Below, one piece after another: positions 53,163-60,637 of a stretch of DNA of 64,000 nt; the stretch's first letter is position 1; every line of letters begins with the position of its first letter. Under the pieces are notes generated by a model that made no database searches, had not been told where the DNA came from, and saw nothing but the letters and a program-made list of their open reading frames with translations. A program made the translations under genes and the position numbers. This DNA comes from Moraxella sp. K1664 (GTDB lineage Bacteria; Pseudomonadota; Gammaproteobacteria; Pseudomonadales; Moraxellaceae): NCBI RefSeq assembly GCF_039693965.1, contig NZ_CP155576.1, positions 1,426,001 to 1,490,000 on the forward strand, given 5' to 3'.

Positions 53163-53303
53163 CCATTGACCATTATAAAAATAAGTCTCATTACCATTTA
53201 TAAAATTCATTAAAAATTCATCTTTACAATTTTTTGCTTTAATTCCTTACAAAAATTCGGTATATTAGTAGGATAATTATCAGCCAACTTGCAAGGTTAT
53301 CTT

Positions 53304-53888
53304 ATGAAAAATCCCAGCAAAACCCTATCATTATTATTGGCAAGTGCCGTATTTTTGACCGCCTGTGGTGGCGACAAACCTGCCGAACCTGCCCCCAAAG
53401 CCGAACCTGCCCCAAAAGCCGAGCCTAGCACCCAAACTGCCCCTGCCGAGCCGACTGACACCGCCCCCAAAGCCGATGAAGTTGCACCAGAGACCACCGA
53501 GCCTGTCGCAGACGACACCAAAGCCGATGAAGTGGCAACCACCGACTCCGCCACATCTGATGAGACTGACAAAGGCACGACCGAGACCGCCCAAGTGGAC
53601 AATGCCGAGCAAGCGAACACCGCTCCTGCCCCAGTACAGGCTCTCTCTATCGCCGAAGGTAAGGCACGCTATGAGAAAACTTGCAAAATCTGCCACGAAC
53701 AAGGGCTGTTAGACGCCCCCAAACTCACCGCCAAAGCCGACTGGGCAAAACGCTTGGATAAGGGCATAGACACCCTACACAAGCACTCTGCCAAAGGCTT
53801 TGGTAAAATGCCAGCACAGGTTGCAGGGGACGTTACCGAAGCGGAAGTATATGCGGCGGTGGATTATATGGTGAGCCAAGTTCAGTAA
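53304..53888 (+). CDS. Cytochrome c5-type lipoprotein
   Basis: A 194-aa protein: lipoprotein signal ('LLLASAVFLTACGG', lipobox Cys), a low-complexity Ala/Pro/Glu/Thr linker (about residues 25-110) with repeated A-P-K-A-E-P, then a class I cytochrome c domain with haem motif 'CKICH' and the distal Met in 'GFGKMPAQ'. The linker would tether the haem domain across the periplasm for electron transfer to terminal oxidases or nitrite/nitric-oxide reductases. AAGG upstream and ATG 53304 fit; the frame opens at 53289. Confidence 0.88.
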   Translation: MKNPSKTLSLLLASAVFLTACGGDKPAEPAPKAEPAPKAEPSTQTAPAEPTDTAPKADEVAPETTEPVADDTKADEVATTDSATSDETDKGTTETAQVDNAEQANTAPAPVQALSIAEGKARYEKTCKICHEQGLLDAPKLTAKADWAKRLDKGIDTLHKHSAKGFGKMPAQVAGDVTEAEVYAAVDYMVSQVQ

Positions 53889-53993
53889 ACTGATATTTGT
53901 AAATCGATATTTGTTATAGGATAAATTGTGATTTACCTGATAAATTTAATAAAATATCGCTGATTGCAATATCAATAAATCATACTGGCAAAT

Positions 53994-54027
53994 AAAAAAC
54001 CCCAATTTTGTTATTGGGTTTTTTATT
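53994..54027 (+). terminator. Rho-independent terminator after the cytochrome gene
   Basis: AAAAAACCCCAAT and ATTGGGTTTTTT around TTTGTT. It also faces the convergent AI-2E gene. Confidence 0.8.
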
Positions 54028-54042
54028 TGTTATTAATTCATT

Positions 54043-54166
54043 AGACTTCCTGCAAAACCCCAAATTAAAGAAAACCGTTCGTGGTGAGCTATGCCTGCCC
54101 ATAACGGTTTTCCGCTACCCTTCGACAGGCTCAGGGCGAACGGAAAACTAGTTTTGCAGGAAGTTT
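54043..54166. mobile_element. MITE family 2 (124 bp), intact copy
   Basis: Ends AGACTTCCTGCAAAAC and GTTTTGCAGGAAGTTT; ATT duplications at 54040-54042 and 54167-54169. The interior has AAAACCGTT…AACGGTTTT and CAGGCTCAGGGCGAACGG. It abuts the stop codon of the AI-2E transporter gene. Shares end layout and 3-bp duplication type with family 1. Confidence 0.88.
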
Positions 54167-54167
54167 A

Positions 54168-55262
54168 TTAAGTCCCTAATGAATCCGCATCATTTTCCCT
54201 AATCATTCTTTTGGCTAGCGATTCTTTGTTGTCATTACCCATTAATACCGCATAATGTGCCGTATTGGGGTTGGCTTCTAGGATAATTTTAAATACCATG
54301 GTCAGTGGCACAGATAATAACATACCGACCACGCCCAATAACCAACCCCAAAATAATAATGACAAAAACACCATAAGCGTGGATAAGCCCAAATTTTGTC
54401 CCATGATTTTCGGCTCAACCAAATTACCAATAATAATATTAATCACCAAAAAGCCCACACCCACGCTCGCCCCCACCGAAAAGCCATTTAATAATAACGC
54501 CTGCAACACCACAGGCACTGCCGCCATGACCGAGCCGATGTTTGGCACAAAATTTAATAAAAAACTAAGTGTCGCCCAAAGAATGGCATATTGCACATCT
54601 AGCATGACCAATAATAGCCACACAAAAAATCCTGTAAATAAACTAATTAAGGCTTTTAAGCCCAAATAGCGAATCACGCTATTTAAAATTAGGCGGATTC
54701 TTATTTGGTCAATGTGATGATATTTTTCGCTTTTTCCCATGACATAAGATAATTTATGCTTAAAATCAGGGGCTTCAAAGAGCATAAATAAAATCATGAG
54801 TGCCAATATAAAAATATTGGTCGCAATGCTTGACATACCACCCATTAAACTGCCCATAAAGGACAATAGGGAGTTGGTATTAAAATACTCCATAATCATG
54901 GTGGTATTTAATTCAAGGGGCAAATCCCATTTTTGTGCCAATACCGTTAATTCTTGGACACGCAATAATGCCAAACGTTCATATTGGGGAATGGAGCGGG
55001 TAAATTCGATGATAGATGAATTAATTAAATTTGCCAAAAACACCAATGCCAGCGTAATGATTAAAAACAAAATACCGATAGCCATATAATGTGGTACTTT
55101 ATGACGTGTCAAAAAATTAATGAGTGGCGAGCAGAGAATGACCACAAATAACGCAATCAAAAATGGCACAATCAAACTAGACGCCAATTTAATACCTGCC
55201 AGCACGATGACCAATGCCGCCGCACCGATTAAGATATTTAGGGGAGATTTTTTTGCTATCAT
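54168..55262 (-). CDS. AI-2E family (PerM/YdiK-like) transporter
   Basis: A 364-aa membrane protein with about eight hydrophobic segments: 'ILIGAAALVIVLAGIKLASS', 'LIVPFLIALFVVILCSPLIN', 'FLLNFVPNIGSVMAAVPVVL' (family P-x-x-G-x-x-x-A-x-x-P motif) and 'PKIMGQNLGLSTLMVFLSLL'. The family was named for autoinducer-2 export, but members also move sodium or unknown substrates. ATG 55262 (MIAKKS) gives a usual N-terminus; ATG 55307 is in frame too. The stop codon lies within the ATT target duplication of the family 2 MITE, so the insertion just spared it. Confidence 0.87.
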   Translation of the reverse strand: MIAKKSPLNILIGAAALVIVLAGIKLASSLIVPFLIALFVVILCSPLINFLTRHKVPHYMAIGILFLIITLALVFLANLINSSIIEFTRSIPQYERLALLRVQELTVLAQKWDLPLELNTTMIMEYFNTNSLLSFMGSLMGGMSSIATNIFILALMILFMLFEAPDFKHKLSYVMGKSEKYHHIDQIRIRLILNSVIRYLGLKALISLFTGFFVWLLLVMLDVQYAILWATLSFLLNFVPNIGSVMAAVPVVLQALLLNGFSVGASVGVGFLVINIIIGNLVEPKIMGQNLGLSTLMVFLSLLFWGWLLGVVGMLLSVPLTMVFKIILEANPNTAHYAVLMGNDNKESLAKRMIRENDADSLGT

Positions 55263-55307
55263 GTCAATGCGGTTATTTTGTTTAAAAAAACATGAATTTT
55301 GTACCAT

Positions 55308-55683
55308 GCTTGATTGTTTGTCAAGTGATGATGAGTAGGGCGTGCCTACCCTTTATAACACTATCTACAATTTAGAAATATTTTAGAAATAAATAAACTG
55401 TTTTTGCATGAAAAATGGCTATCCGACCACTTAATTTAAAAAGTTAAGTTAAAATCTTAAAATTTACCCAGTTAAGTGGTCGGATTGTGGCTCGAAGTCA
55501 AAAACTTGCTTGATAGAATAACTATCAACCTGCGTTTTTTCCTTGAAAAACGTGCGATTTTTCTCATTTTTCATTGCAAATACAAAAGGCAGGCACGCCC
55601 TAGTGTTTTTTGTTAATTTGCAAAAATAAATAATCGCTACTATAATAAATGTTAGCACATTCAATTTTCAAAAGGATTTTATC
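55308..55683. other. Gene-free stretch with nested inverted repeats
   Basis: No convincing gene. TAGGGCGTGCCT (55336-55347) and its exact inverse AGGCACGCCCTA (55591-55602) bound about 267 bp. Inside, ATCCGACCACTTAA (55421-55434) and TTAAGTGGTCGGAT (55472-55485) are a perfect 14-bp inverted repeat. Layout suggests nested small mobile elements. A 66-aa minus-strand frame (55464-55664) lies here but shows no family. Confidence 0.55.
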
Positions 55684-56511
55684 ATGCTCGCCTATCTATT
55701 TGTCCCTGCCACGCACCCCAAGCGTATCATCAAAGCCCTAACCGACCCTGCCATAACCGCTCACGTCCACGCCGTCATCATCGACCTAGAAGATGCCGCC
55801 GCCGACCGCTCGCCTAATGATGTGCGTAATGAGTTTGATGATTTATTAGGCAATTTCATGCAGACAGAGACCACGCCAGAGCTGTGGGTGCGGATACATG
55901 GGGCGTCTCATGGCGAGTTTCGTTTGGATTGTGAATGGGTAAAGTCCCACGACAGCATCAGCACGGTGGTACTCCCCAAAGCCGAAAATGCCGAGCAGGT
56001 CAGTCTGGCTCATGAACTAACCGCTCGCCCTATCGTTGCCATGATTGAGAGCGGGCAAGGCGTGATAAATGTTGCTTCTATGGCAGGTGTGGCAGGGCTT
56101 ATGGCGTTGAGCTATGGCTGTTTGGATTTATTGACATCGCTAGGGATTGGCAGGCACACATCAGCAGAGATGATAATGCTTGATAAGGTGCGGTGCGAGC
56201 TGGTGCTACACTCGCAGGCACATGGGCTGACCGCTCCGATTGAGACGATTTATCCTGATTTTGGCGATGATGACGGCTTTGCCAGATGGCTTATGCATGC
56301 TCGTGATTTTGGTTTTGGTGGCTGTCTTGTCATACACCCCAAGCAGTTGGGTGTGGTGGGGACACACAAGGAGTGTGATGGCGATGTCGCCTTTGCCAAA
56401 AAAGTGCTATCTTATCATCACGCCACAGGGCAGGCGGTGTTTGCCATTGATGGGCAGATGGTGGATTTGCCAGTGATTGCTTGGGCGAGAGAGCTGTTGG
56501 GCGATGACTGA
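55684..56511 (+). CDS. CitE-like CoA-ester lyase / aldolase (HpcH/HpaI family)
   Basis: A 275-aa TIM barrel: 'AYLFVPATHPKRIIKAL' (N-terminal R after the P-A-T-H-P turn), 'AVIIDLEDAAADRSPNDVRN' (conserved E-D-A), 'LWVRIHGASHGEFRLDCEWV', 'VVLPKAENAEQV', 'IVAMIESGQGVINVASMAGV' (metal-binding E) and 'LSYGCLDLLTSLGI'. These match the citrate lyase beta-like (CitE/CLYBL/Mcl) branch that cleaves or hydrolyses malyl- or citramalyl-CoA. No citrate lyase alpha or gamma subunits are nearby, so it is a stand-alone CitE-like enzyme. Confidence 0.85.
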   Translation: MLAYLFVPATHPKRIIKALTDPAITAHVHAVIIDLEDAAADRSPNDVRNEFDDLLGNFMQTETTPELWVRIHGASHGEFRLDCEWVKSHDSISTVVLPKAENAEQVSLAHELTARPIVAMIESGQGVINVASMAGVAGLMALSYGCLDLLTSLGIGRHTSAEMIMLDKVRCELVLHSQAHGLTAPIETIYPDFGDDDGFARWLMHARDFGFGGCLVIHPKQLGVVGTHKECDGDVAFAKKVLSYHHATGQAVFAIDGQMVDLPVIAWARELLGDD

Positions 56512-56590
56512 TTGGCATATAGAGCATTGGCGATTTTACTATACATGGGGCTTGTGGTAAACTAGCCCTATTTTATTTTGGAATGATATC

Positions 56591-57076
56591 ATGAACATTT
56601 TACCCAGCGAAGAGATTCGCATTACAGACGGTAGCACCGTTTCGCTACATTTTGAAGTCAGTCTACCGAACGGCACGGTCATCGATAGCACCTTTGGGCG
56701 AGACGAGCCTGTAACCTTGACGATAGGCGATGAGAGCCTACTGGCAGGCTTTGAGCAGGTACTCATCAACCTAAAAGCAGGCGACACCCGCACCGCCCAC
56801 CTACCGCCCGAACAAGCCTTTGGCGAGTGGAATGGCGAAAACGTCCAAGCCTTTCCCCGTACCAAGTTTAGCCTGTCCGAGCCAAATCCTGTGGTCGGCA
56901 TGATGATGGAATTTGCCGACAAAGGGCAAAATACCTTGGCAGGCGTGATTTGTCATGTCGATGATGATGAAGTCAAAGTGGATTTTAATCACCCTTTGGC
57001 AGGGCAAGACGTGCTGTTTAAGGTGCAGATTTTTAAGGTTACGCCAAAAGGACAAATGGCGATTGAACTAAAATGA
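56591..57076 (+). CDS. fkpB: FKBP-type peptidyl-prolyl isomerase, SlpA/FkpB type
   Basis: A 161-aa protein with the SlyD/SlpA form of the FKBP domain: 'GSTVSLHFEVSLPNGTVIDS', 'PVTLTIGDESLLAGFEQVLI' and 'LKAGDTRTAHLPPEQAFGEW', then an insert-in-flap chaperone segment and 'VDFNHPLAGQDVLFKVQIF'. It lacks the His-rich metal tail of SlyD. In many proteobacteria fkpB sits beside lspA/ispH; here lspA is about 9 kb away. The stop overlaps the ATG of the next gene (ATGA). Confidence 0.93.
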   Translation: MNILPSEEIRITDGSTVSLHFEVSLPNGTVIDSTFGRDEPVTLTIGDESLLAGFEQVLINLKAGDTRTAHLPPEQAFGEWNGENVQAFPRTKFSLSEPNPVVGMMMEFADKGQNTLAGVICHVDDDEVKVDFNHPLAGQDVLFKVQIFKVTPKGQMAIELK

Positions 57077-57348
57077 GCGACAACGCCCCAATCTCAAAAA
57101 AGCTCGGTTATGGCATTATTGTCATGCAGGTCATCATCTGTTTGTTGCTTGTGGACGACAGGACGATGACGCTTGGCATTGGTGCGATGATGGCAAGTTT
57201 GTTTTTTGCCCATGACAAATCCGACACCGTCAAATTTGGTATTTGGGGCGTGATTGGGCTGTTTGTTGTTTATTATTTTGGTTATGGTTTGTATGCTTAT
57301 TCTCGCACACCTGCCAAAACGGTTTGTGGCACATTCAAAGAGTATTAG
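57073..57348 (+). CDS. Small membrane protein, C-terminus altered by a MITE
   Basis: A 91-aa protein with three hydrophobic stretches ('YGIIVMQVIICLLLV', 'MTLGIGAMMASLFFA', 'FGIWGVIGLFVVYYFGYGLY'). Family not recognised. It is translationally coupled to fkpB by a 4-bp overlap. The TAG stop is formed at the junction with the family 2 MITE (tat-tAG). Joining the flanks without the MITE gives a longer end, Y-K-K-K-V-F-K-R, with a stop at 58739-58741. So the protein has lost eight residues of a basic tail. Confidence 0.75.
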   Translation: MSDNAPISKKLGYGIIVMQVIICLLLVDDRTMTLGIGAMMASLFFAHDKSDTVKFGIWGVIGLFVVYYFGYGLYAYSRTPAKTVCGTFKEY

Positions 57349-57501
57349 ACTTCCTGCAAAACTCCAATTGAAGAAAACCGTTCGTGGTGAGCTATGCCTG
57401 CCCATGATGGTTTTCCGCCACCCGCAGGCATAGCTCAGATACCATGATACCCCACCTAAGTCAATGGTTTTTTAAGTATCTGGTATCTAGTATCTTACAA
57501 A

Positions 57502-58485
57502 CTAACTTAAAGATACTTGTTGCTCAAAGGATGTTTGGGTTTTGATAACACCAAAACAGATATGTACCAATTTACGCATACAAGCACATAAGGCTTGCAT
57601 TTTGGTTTTACCGTTTTGTTGTAATCGTTCATAAAATGCCTTAATGGTGCTATTATAACGAATGGCACTCATTGCAGACATATACAGCTTAGCACGCAAA
57701 GAGACTTGCCCTTGTTTGGACAGTTTGGTTGCTCCCTTAAAGACACCTGACTGTCTTTGTTTGGGTATTAAGCCTAAAAACGAAGCCATCTGTGAGGCTT
57801 TTTTAAATTGTTTGGTATGTATTAAGCATACCACTTCTTTGGCAATAACAGAACCAATACCGTCAATGGTTTCAAGTAAGGTTTTGTCTTGCTTTAAACT
57901 TGGGTGTTTGTCAACAAAGTCATCAATGTCTTTGGTGAGTTTGGCAATTTCCTCTTGAAGGACATTGATGACTGTTTGCATGGATGCTTTAACCAAATCG
58001 GGCAGATTGGGTGATAAGAGCAACTCTTGTCGGTTTTGCTCTCGTTGCAAATCTTCTTTGAGTGCTTCTAAGCGAGCCAATAGAGCTTTTAGCTGTTTGG
58101 CTTCAACACTGGGTGCTATCCAAATCTCAGGCTTGTGGCTATAACCATACCTTGATAAAATAATGCTGTCTTTTTTATCAGTTTTATGGATTACCCCCAA
58201 ACTGTCTGCAAATTTGCGGACATAGTTAGGATTGACAATGCTTTGCTTGATATTATTATCATCAAGAAACTCACTTAGGTGTTCATGATAAACCCCTGTT
58301 GCTTCTAGGATGATGTGTAGCTCATCAAGATGATTGCTGACATTGGTTTTTAACCAAGCAAGCAGTAAATCAAAGCCTGCTTTGTTGTTGTTAAAAACCT
58401 TGGTTTTTACTTTATTTGTGCTTGGGTTTATAAATGCAACATCAAACTTTGCTTTGCTGATGTCTATGCCAATATAGTGTATCAT
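57502..58485 (-). CDS. IS110-family transposase (DEDD recombinase), intact
   Basis: A 327-aa recombinase from ATG 58485 (the frame is open to 58530); an AAGAGACAG purine-rich site precedes it. RuvC-like DEDD residues: D in 'IHYIGIDISKAKFDV', E in 'IILEATGVYHEHL', D/D in 'VIHKTDKKDSIILSRYG'. A coiled-coil middle follows, then the transposase_20 domain ('LLETIDGIGSVIAKEVVCLI' and 'FLGLIPKQRQSG') with the serine-bearing 'KGATKLSKQGQVSLRAKLYM'. IS110 recombinases act with a bridge RNA to join element and target. No damage seen. Confidence 0.93.
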   Translation of the reverse strand: MIHYIGIDISKAKFDVAFINPSTNKVKTKVFNNNKAGFDLLLAWLKTNVSNHLDELHIILEATGVYHEHLSEFLDDNNIKQSIVNPNYVRKFADSLGVIHKTDKKDSIILSRYGYSHKPEIWIAPSVEAKQLKALLARLEALKEDLQREQNRQELLLSPNLPDLVKASMQTVINVLQEEIAKLTKDIDDFVDKHPSLKQDKTLLETIDGIGSVIAKEVVCLIHTKQFKKASQMASFLGLIPKQRQSGVFKGATKLSKQGQVSLRAKLYMSAMSAIRYNSTIKAFYERLQQNGKTKMQALCACMRKLVHICFGVIKTQTSFEQQVSLS

Positions 58486-58496
58486 CTGTCTCTTGC

Positions 58497-58672
58497 CTTG
58501 TTTATGCAGTGTCTGTTTTAATAAACGCACTTAGATACCATTCAGAGTTAAGATGACAAGCAAAGGACACCATCTGAGCACCAGTGTTAAGACACTAAGG
58601 GCGAACCCGTGTTCTCTTTGCTTGTATAACCCAACAACATTCTAGCAGATAATCTAGGTTTGGTGTTGGGTT
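58497..58672 (-). ncRNA. Predicted bridge RNA of IS110 element 2
   Basis: Read on the minus strand. Stem 1: AACCCAACA/TGTTGGGTT (58664-58672 with 58628-58636). Stem 2: ACAAGCAAAG/CTTTGCTTGT (58616-58625 with 58556-58565) enclosing the target loop. Left target guide GTTCGCCCT (58606-58598) is identical to the flank (58687-58679); right target guide GCTCAG (58579-58574) is the complement of CTGAGC at the other flank (57438-57433). Donor guides: ATGGTATCT (58541-58533) equals the element's end (57445-57437), and ACAAG (58501-58497) complements CTTGT at the other end. All four guides therefore fit this insertion. Confidence 0.82.
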
Positions 58673-58873
58673 GATACAAGGGCGAACGGAAAACTAGTTT
58701 TGCAGGAAGTTTATTATAAAAAGAAAGTGTTTAAAAGGTAGGATTTGATGTTGTCGATGTATGCCACCGATGAGCAAAAAGTTTATGACTTTATCCTTCG
58801 TTGCCGTAAAACCACCGACTTCAGGCGGTGGATATAAGGCAACTCCGTAGCTATGCTTACATACAGATGGTAT

Positions 58874-59284
58874 TTAGTGCGGTGTATTCTGCTGTTCAAT
58901 GTACTGGCGGATAATCTCAATTGGGGCACCGCCACAACTACCTGCAAAATAGCTAGGCGACCACAACGCATCACCCCATAACTGCTCTTTAATAGACGGA
59001 TATTCTTTTTTACGCAATAACCGACTAGAAACACCTTTCAGACTATTAACTAGACTAGAAATAGCCACTTTAGGCGGATAAACCACCAATAAATGCACAT
59101 GGTCGCTCTCACCGTCAAACTCAACTAATTGTGCCTCAAACTTTGAACAAACTTTCTCAAAGATAACTTGCATATCGTCTAAAATCTCTTTAGTGAATAC
59201 TTTTCTGCGGTATTTAGCCACAAAGACCAAATGCACATGAATATTGTAAACAACGTGCCTACCACGTCTTAAATCATTTGACAT
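58874..59284 (-). CDS. tnpA: IS200/IS605 transposase TnpA (Y1 HUH)
   Basis: A 136-aa single-strand transposase: 'VYNIHVHLVFVAKYRRKVFT', the HUH motif in 'ESDHVHLLVVYPP', and the catalytic Tyr in the last helix ('IEIIRQYIEQQN'). All three are present, so the enzyme looks active. It cuts and joins single-stranded element ends at their hairpins. Divergent from tnpB with a gap of about 50 bp that must hold both promoters. Confidence 0.93.
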   Translation of the reverse strand: MSNDLRRGRHVVYNIHVHLVFVAKYRRKVFTKEILDDMQVIFEKVCSKFEAQLVEFDGESDHVHLLVVYPPKVAISSLVNSLKGVSSRLLRKKEYPSIKEQLWGDALWSPSYFAGSCGGAPIEIIRQYIEQQNTPH

Positions 59285-59333
59285 TAAAATTAAACCAAAT
59301 ATATAATATACCTATCTCATTATACACAAACCC

Positions 59334-60437
59334 ATGAAAACACTCAAGCTACGCATACGAGACAAACACACAGACCAACTTAACCGCCTAAGTGGTTCGG
59401 TCAATTTCGTATGGAACTACGTGAATGACTTGAGTTACAAGCAGCTACAAAAGACGGGCAAATTCTTTTCCGCCTATGACCTAAACGAATATACCAAAGG
59501 TAGCGGTGAGTTACTTGGCTTACACTCGCAAACTATCCAAGCCATTAACGAAACCCACGCCAAAAGCCGTAAGCAATTTAAAAAAGCCAAACTATCATGG
59601 CGAACCAACAACCCCAATGCCAAGCGTAAATCGCTTGGCTGGCTACCGTTTAAACAATCCGCCATTAAACACATCGCTACCCGCCAAACAGGCAAAAAAG
59701 GATTAAAATCAACCCTACAGCTTAGTTTAGCTAAAGGGCAAAAGCTCATCATTGACCTATGGGACAGCTACAACCTTAGCCTATACCAAATTAACACCTG
59801 CGAACTGGTGCAAGACAGCCGTAATCGTTGGTATGCGTGTATTACCGTCAAAGAATACCCAAAACAGCCTTGTGGCAAAGGTAGCGTTGGCATTGATTTG
59901 GGCTTAAAAGACAGTGCCACCGCCTCAAATGGCGACAAGCTACAAATCAAGCAAACGCTCAAATATGCCAAAGCATTAGCTACCGCTCAACGTGCCAAAA
60001 ACAAACAGCGTGTCAAGGCAATCCATGCCAAAATTAAAAATACACGCCAAGACCTCATACACAAATTCACCACAGGGCTAGTTAAGAATAACGCCCTAAT
60101 CGTGGTTGGTGATGTAAAAACCACCCAATTTAACAGTAAAAAAGGCAAACTAGCCAAGTCGGTTTACGATGCAGGTTGGTTTGAACTGAAACGACAACTG
60201 ACCTATAAGTGCGAGAACGCAGGTTGTCGTTTTGAAATCGTGAATGAACGATACACTACCCAAACTTGCTCGTGCTGTGGCGATATGTCCAGTAGTCCGA
60301 AAGGTAGAGCAGGTTTGCGAATAAGAGAATGGACTTGTGCAAAGTGTGGCACACGGCATGATAGAGATATCAATGCCAGTCGGAACATTCTTGCGGTCGG
60401 GCTTGGCCGTCTGGGAGCAGGAATCCCCTCCCTTTAG
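59334..60437 (+). CDS. tnpB: TnpB RNA-guided nuclease of the IS200/IS605 element
   Basis: A 367-aa TnpB. N-terminal HTH_OrfB region ('LNRLSGSVNFVWNYVNDLSY'), RuvC-I Asp in 'GSVGIDLGLKDSATASNGDK', RuvC-II region 'NALIVVGDVKTTQFNSKKGK', zinc ribbon 'CSCCG' and 'CAKCG', RuvC-III Asp in 'TRHDRDINASRNILA'. In RuvC-II the usual Glu (I-V-x-E-D-L) is replaced by Gly-Asp; a Glu in 'VNERYTTQTCSCCG' could take its place, as reported for rearranged TnpB groups. A guide (omega) RNA is expected to overlap the gene's 3' end and the right end hairpin. Confidence 0.92.
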   Translation: MKTLKLRIRDKHTDQLNRLSGSVNFVWNYVNDLSYKQLQKTGKFFSAYDLNEYTKGSGELLGLHSQTIQAINETHAKSRKQFKKAKLSWRTNNPNAKRKSLGWLPFKQSAIKHIATRQTGKKGLKSTLQLSLAKGQKLIIDLWDSYNLSLYQINTCELVQDSRNRWYACITVKEYPKQPCGKGSVGIDLGLKDSATASNGDKLQIKQTLKYAKALATAQRAKNKQRVKAIHAKIKNTRQDLIHKFTTGLVKNNALIVVGDVKTTQFNSKKGKLAKSVYDAGWFELKRQLTYKCENAGCRFEIVNERYTTQTCSCCGDMSSSPKGRAGLRIREWTCAKCGTRHDRDINASRNILAVGLGRLGAGIPSL

Positions 60438-60455
60438 GGAGGGGAGGAAGTCAAG
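60380..60455 (+). ncRNA. Probable omega-RNA 3' region / element right end
   Basis: TnpB guide RNAs overlap the tnpB 3' end and run out of the right end, so the guide would be the host sequence after about 60450 (GCACATTCATCGC…). The GC-rich hairpin 60425-60444 is visible; the RNA itself is inferred from the family. Confidence 0.4.
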
Positions 60456-60637
60456 CACATTCATCGCTATCACGAACACACCGACTTTTTTAAAAATCGT
60501 TATGATAAAAATGAGTCGATTTGCGTGGATTATATTCCCATGCCAGCATTTACCCTTTTTTCGTCCCACATATTAAAAGAAGTGCGAATTATGAACGATA
60601 ATAAATAACATCAACCACAGCAAAAGGGATATTTGTC

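Larger units (their letters stand above)
57439..58680 (-). mobile_element. IS110-family element 2, complete, inside a MITE
   Basis: On the minus strand the element reads TGTATCAACCC … ATGGTAT, flanked by the CT core (plus-strand AG at 57437-57438 and 58679-58680). About 1.24 kb. It has an intact transposase and an upstream RNA region. The left end (CT-TGTAT) and right end (ATGGTAT-CT) resemble those of element 1. Confidence 0.9.
57347..58712. mobile_element. MITE family 2, copy split by IS110 element 2
   Basis: The left part (57347-57438, 92 bp) and right part (58681-58712, 32 bp) add up to 124 bp, the exact length of the intact copy at 54043-54166. ATT duplications at 57344-57346 and 58713-58715. 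Its interior differs slightly from the first copy (GCAGGCATAGCTCAGGG instead of GACAGGCTCAGGG). Confidence 0.88.
58800..60455. mobile_element. IS200/IS605-family element with tnpA and tnpB
   Basis: Divergent tnpA (minus) and tnpB (plus) lie between a left hairpin, CCACCG-ACTTCAGG-CGGTGG (58812-58831), and a right hairpin, CCCCTCCC-TTTA-GGGAGGGG (60425-60444). Such subterminal hairpins are what TnpA recognises in single-stranded DNA. The exact ends cannot be fixed by eye because this family makes no target duplication; boundaries are approximate. Confidence 0.82.
58748..60608 (+). pseudogene. Unknown gene split by an IS200/IS605 element
   Basis: The 5' piece starts at ATG 58748 after AGGTAGGA and reads M-L-S-M-Y-A-T-D-E-Q-K-V-Y-D-F-I-L-R-C before the element. 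The 3' piece resumes after about 60450: K-H-I-H-R-Y-H-E-H-T-D-F-F-K-N-R-Y and on to 'IPMPAFTLFSSHILKEVRIM', stop at 60606. No family is recognised. With the element removed it would be a protein of about 75 residues downstream of the small membrane protein. Confidence 0.55.

Noticed and set aside
55464-55664. 66-aa minus-strand frame as a gene
   Set aside because: It overlaps inverted repeats and has no recognisable domain or ribosome site.
58621-58672. Hairpin AACCCAACA…TGTTGGGTT as a terminator
   Set aside because: It has no T run in either direction and is matched by a similar hairpin in IS110 element 1; better explained as stem 1 of the bridge RNA.
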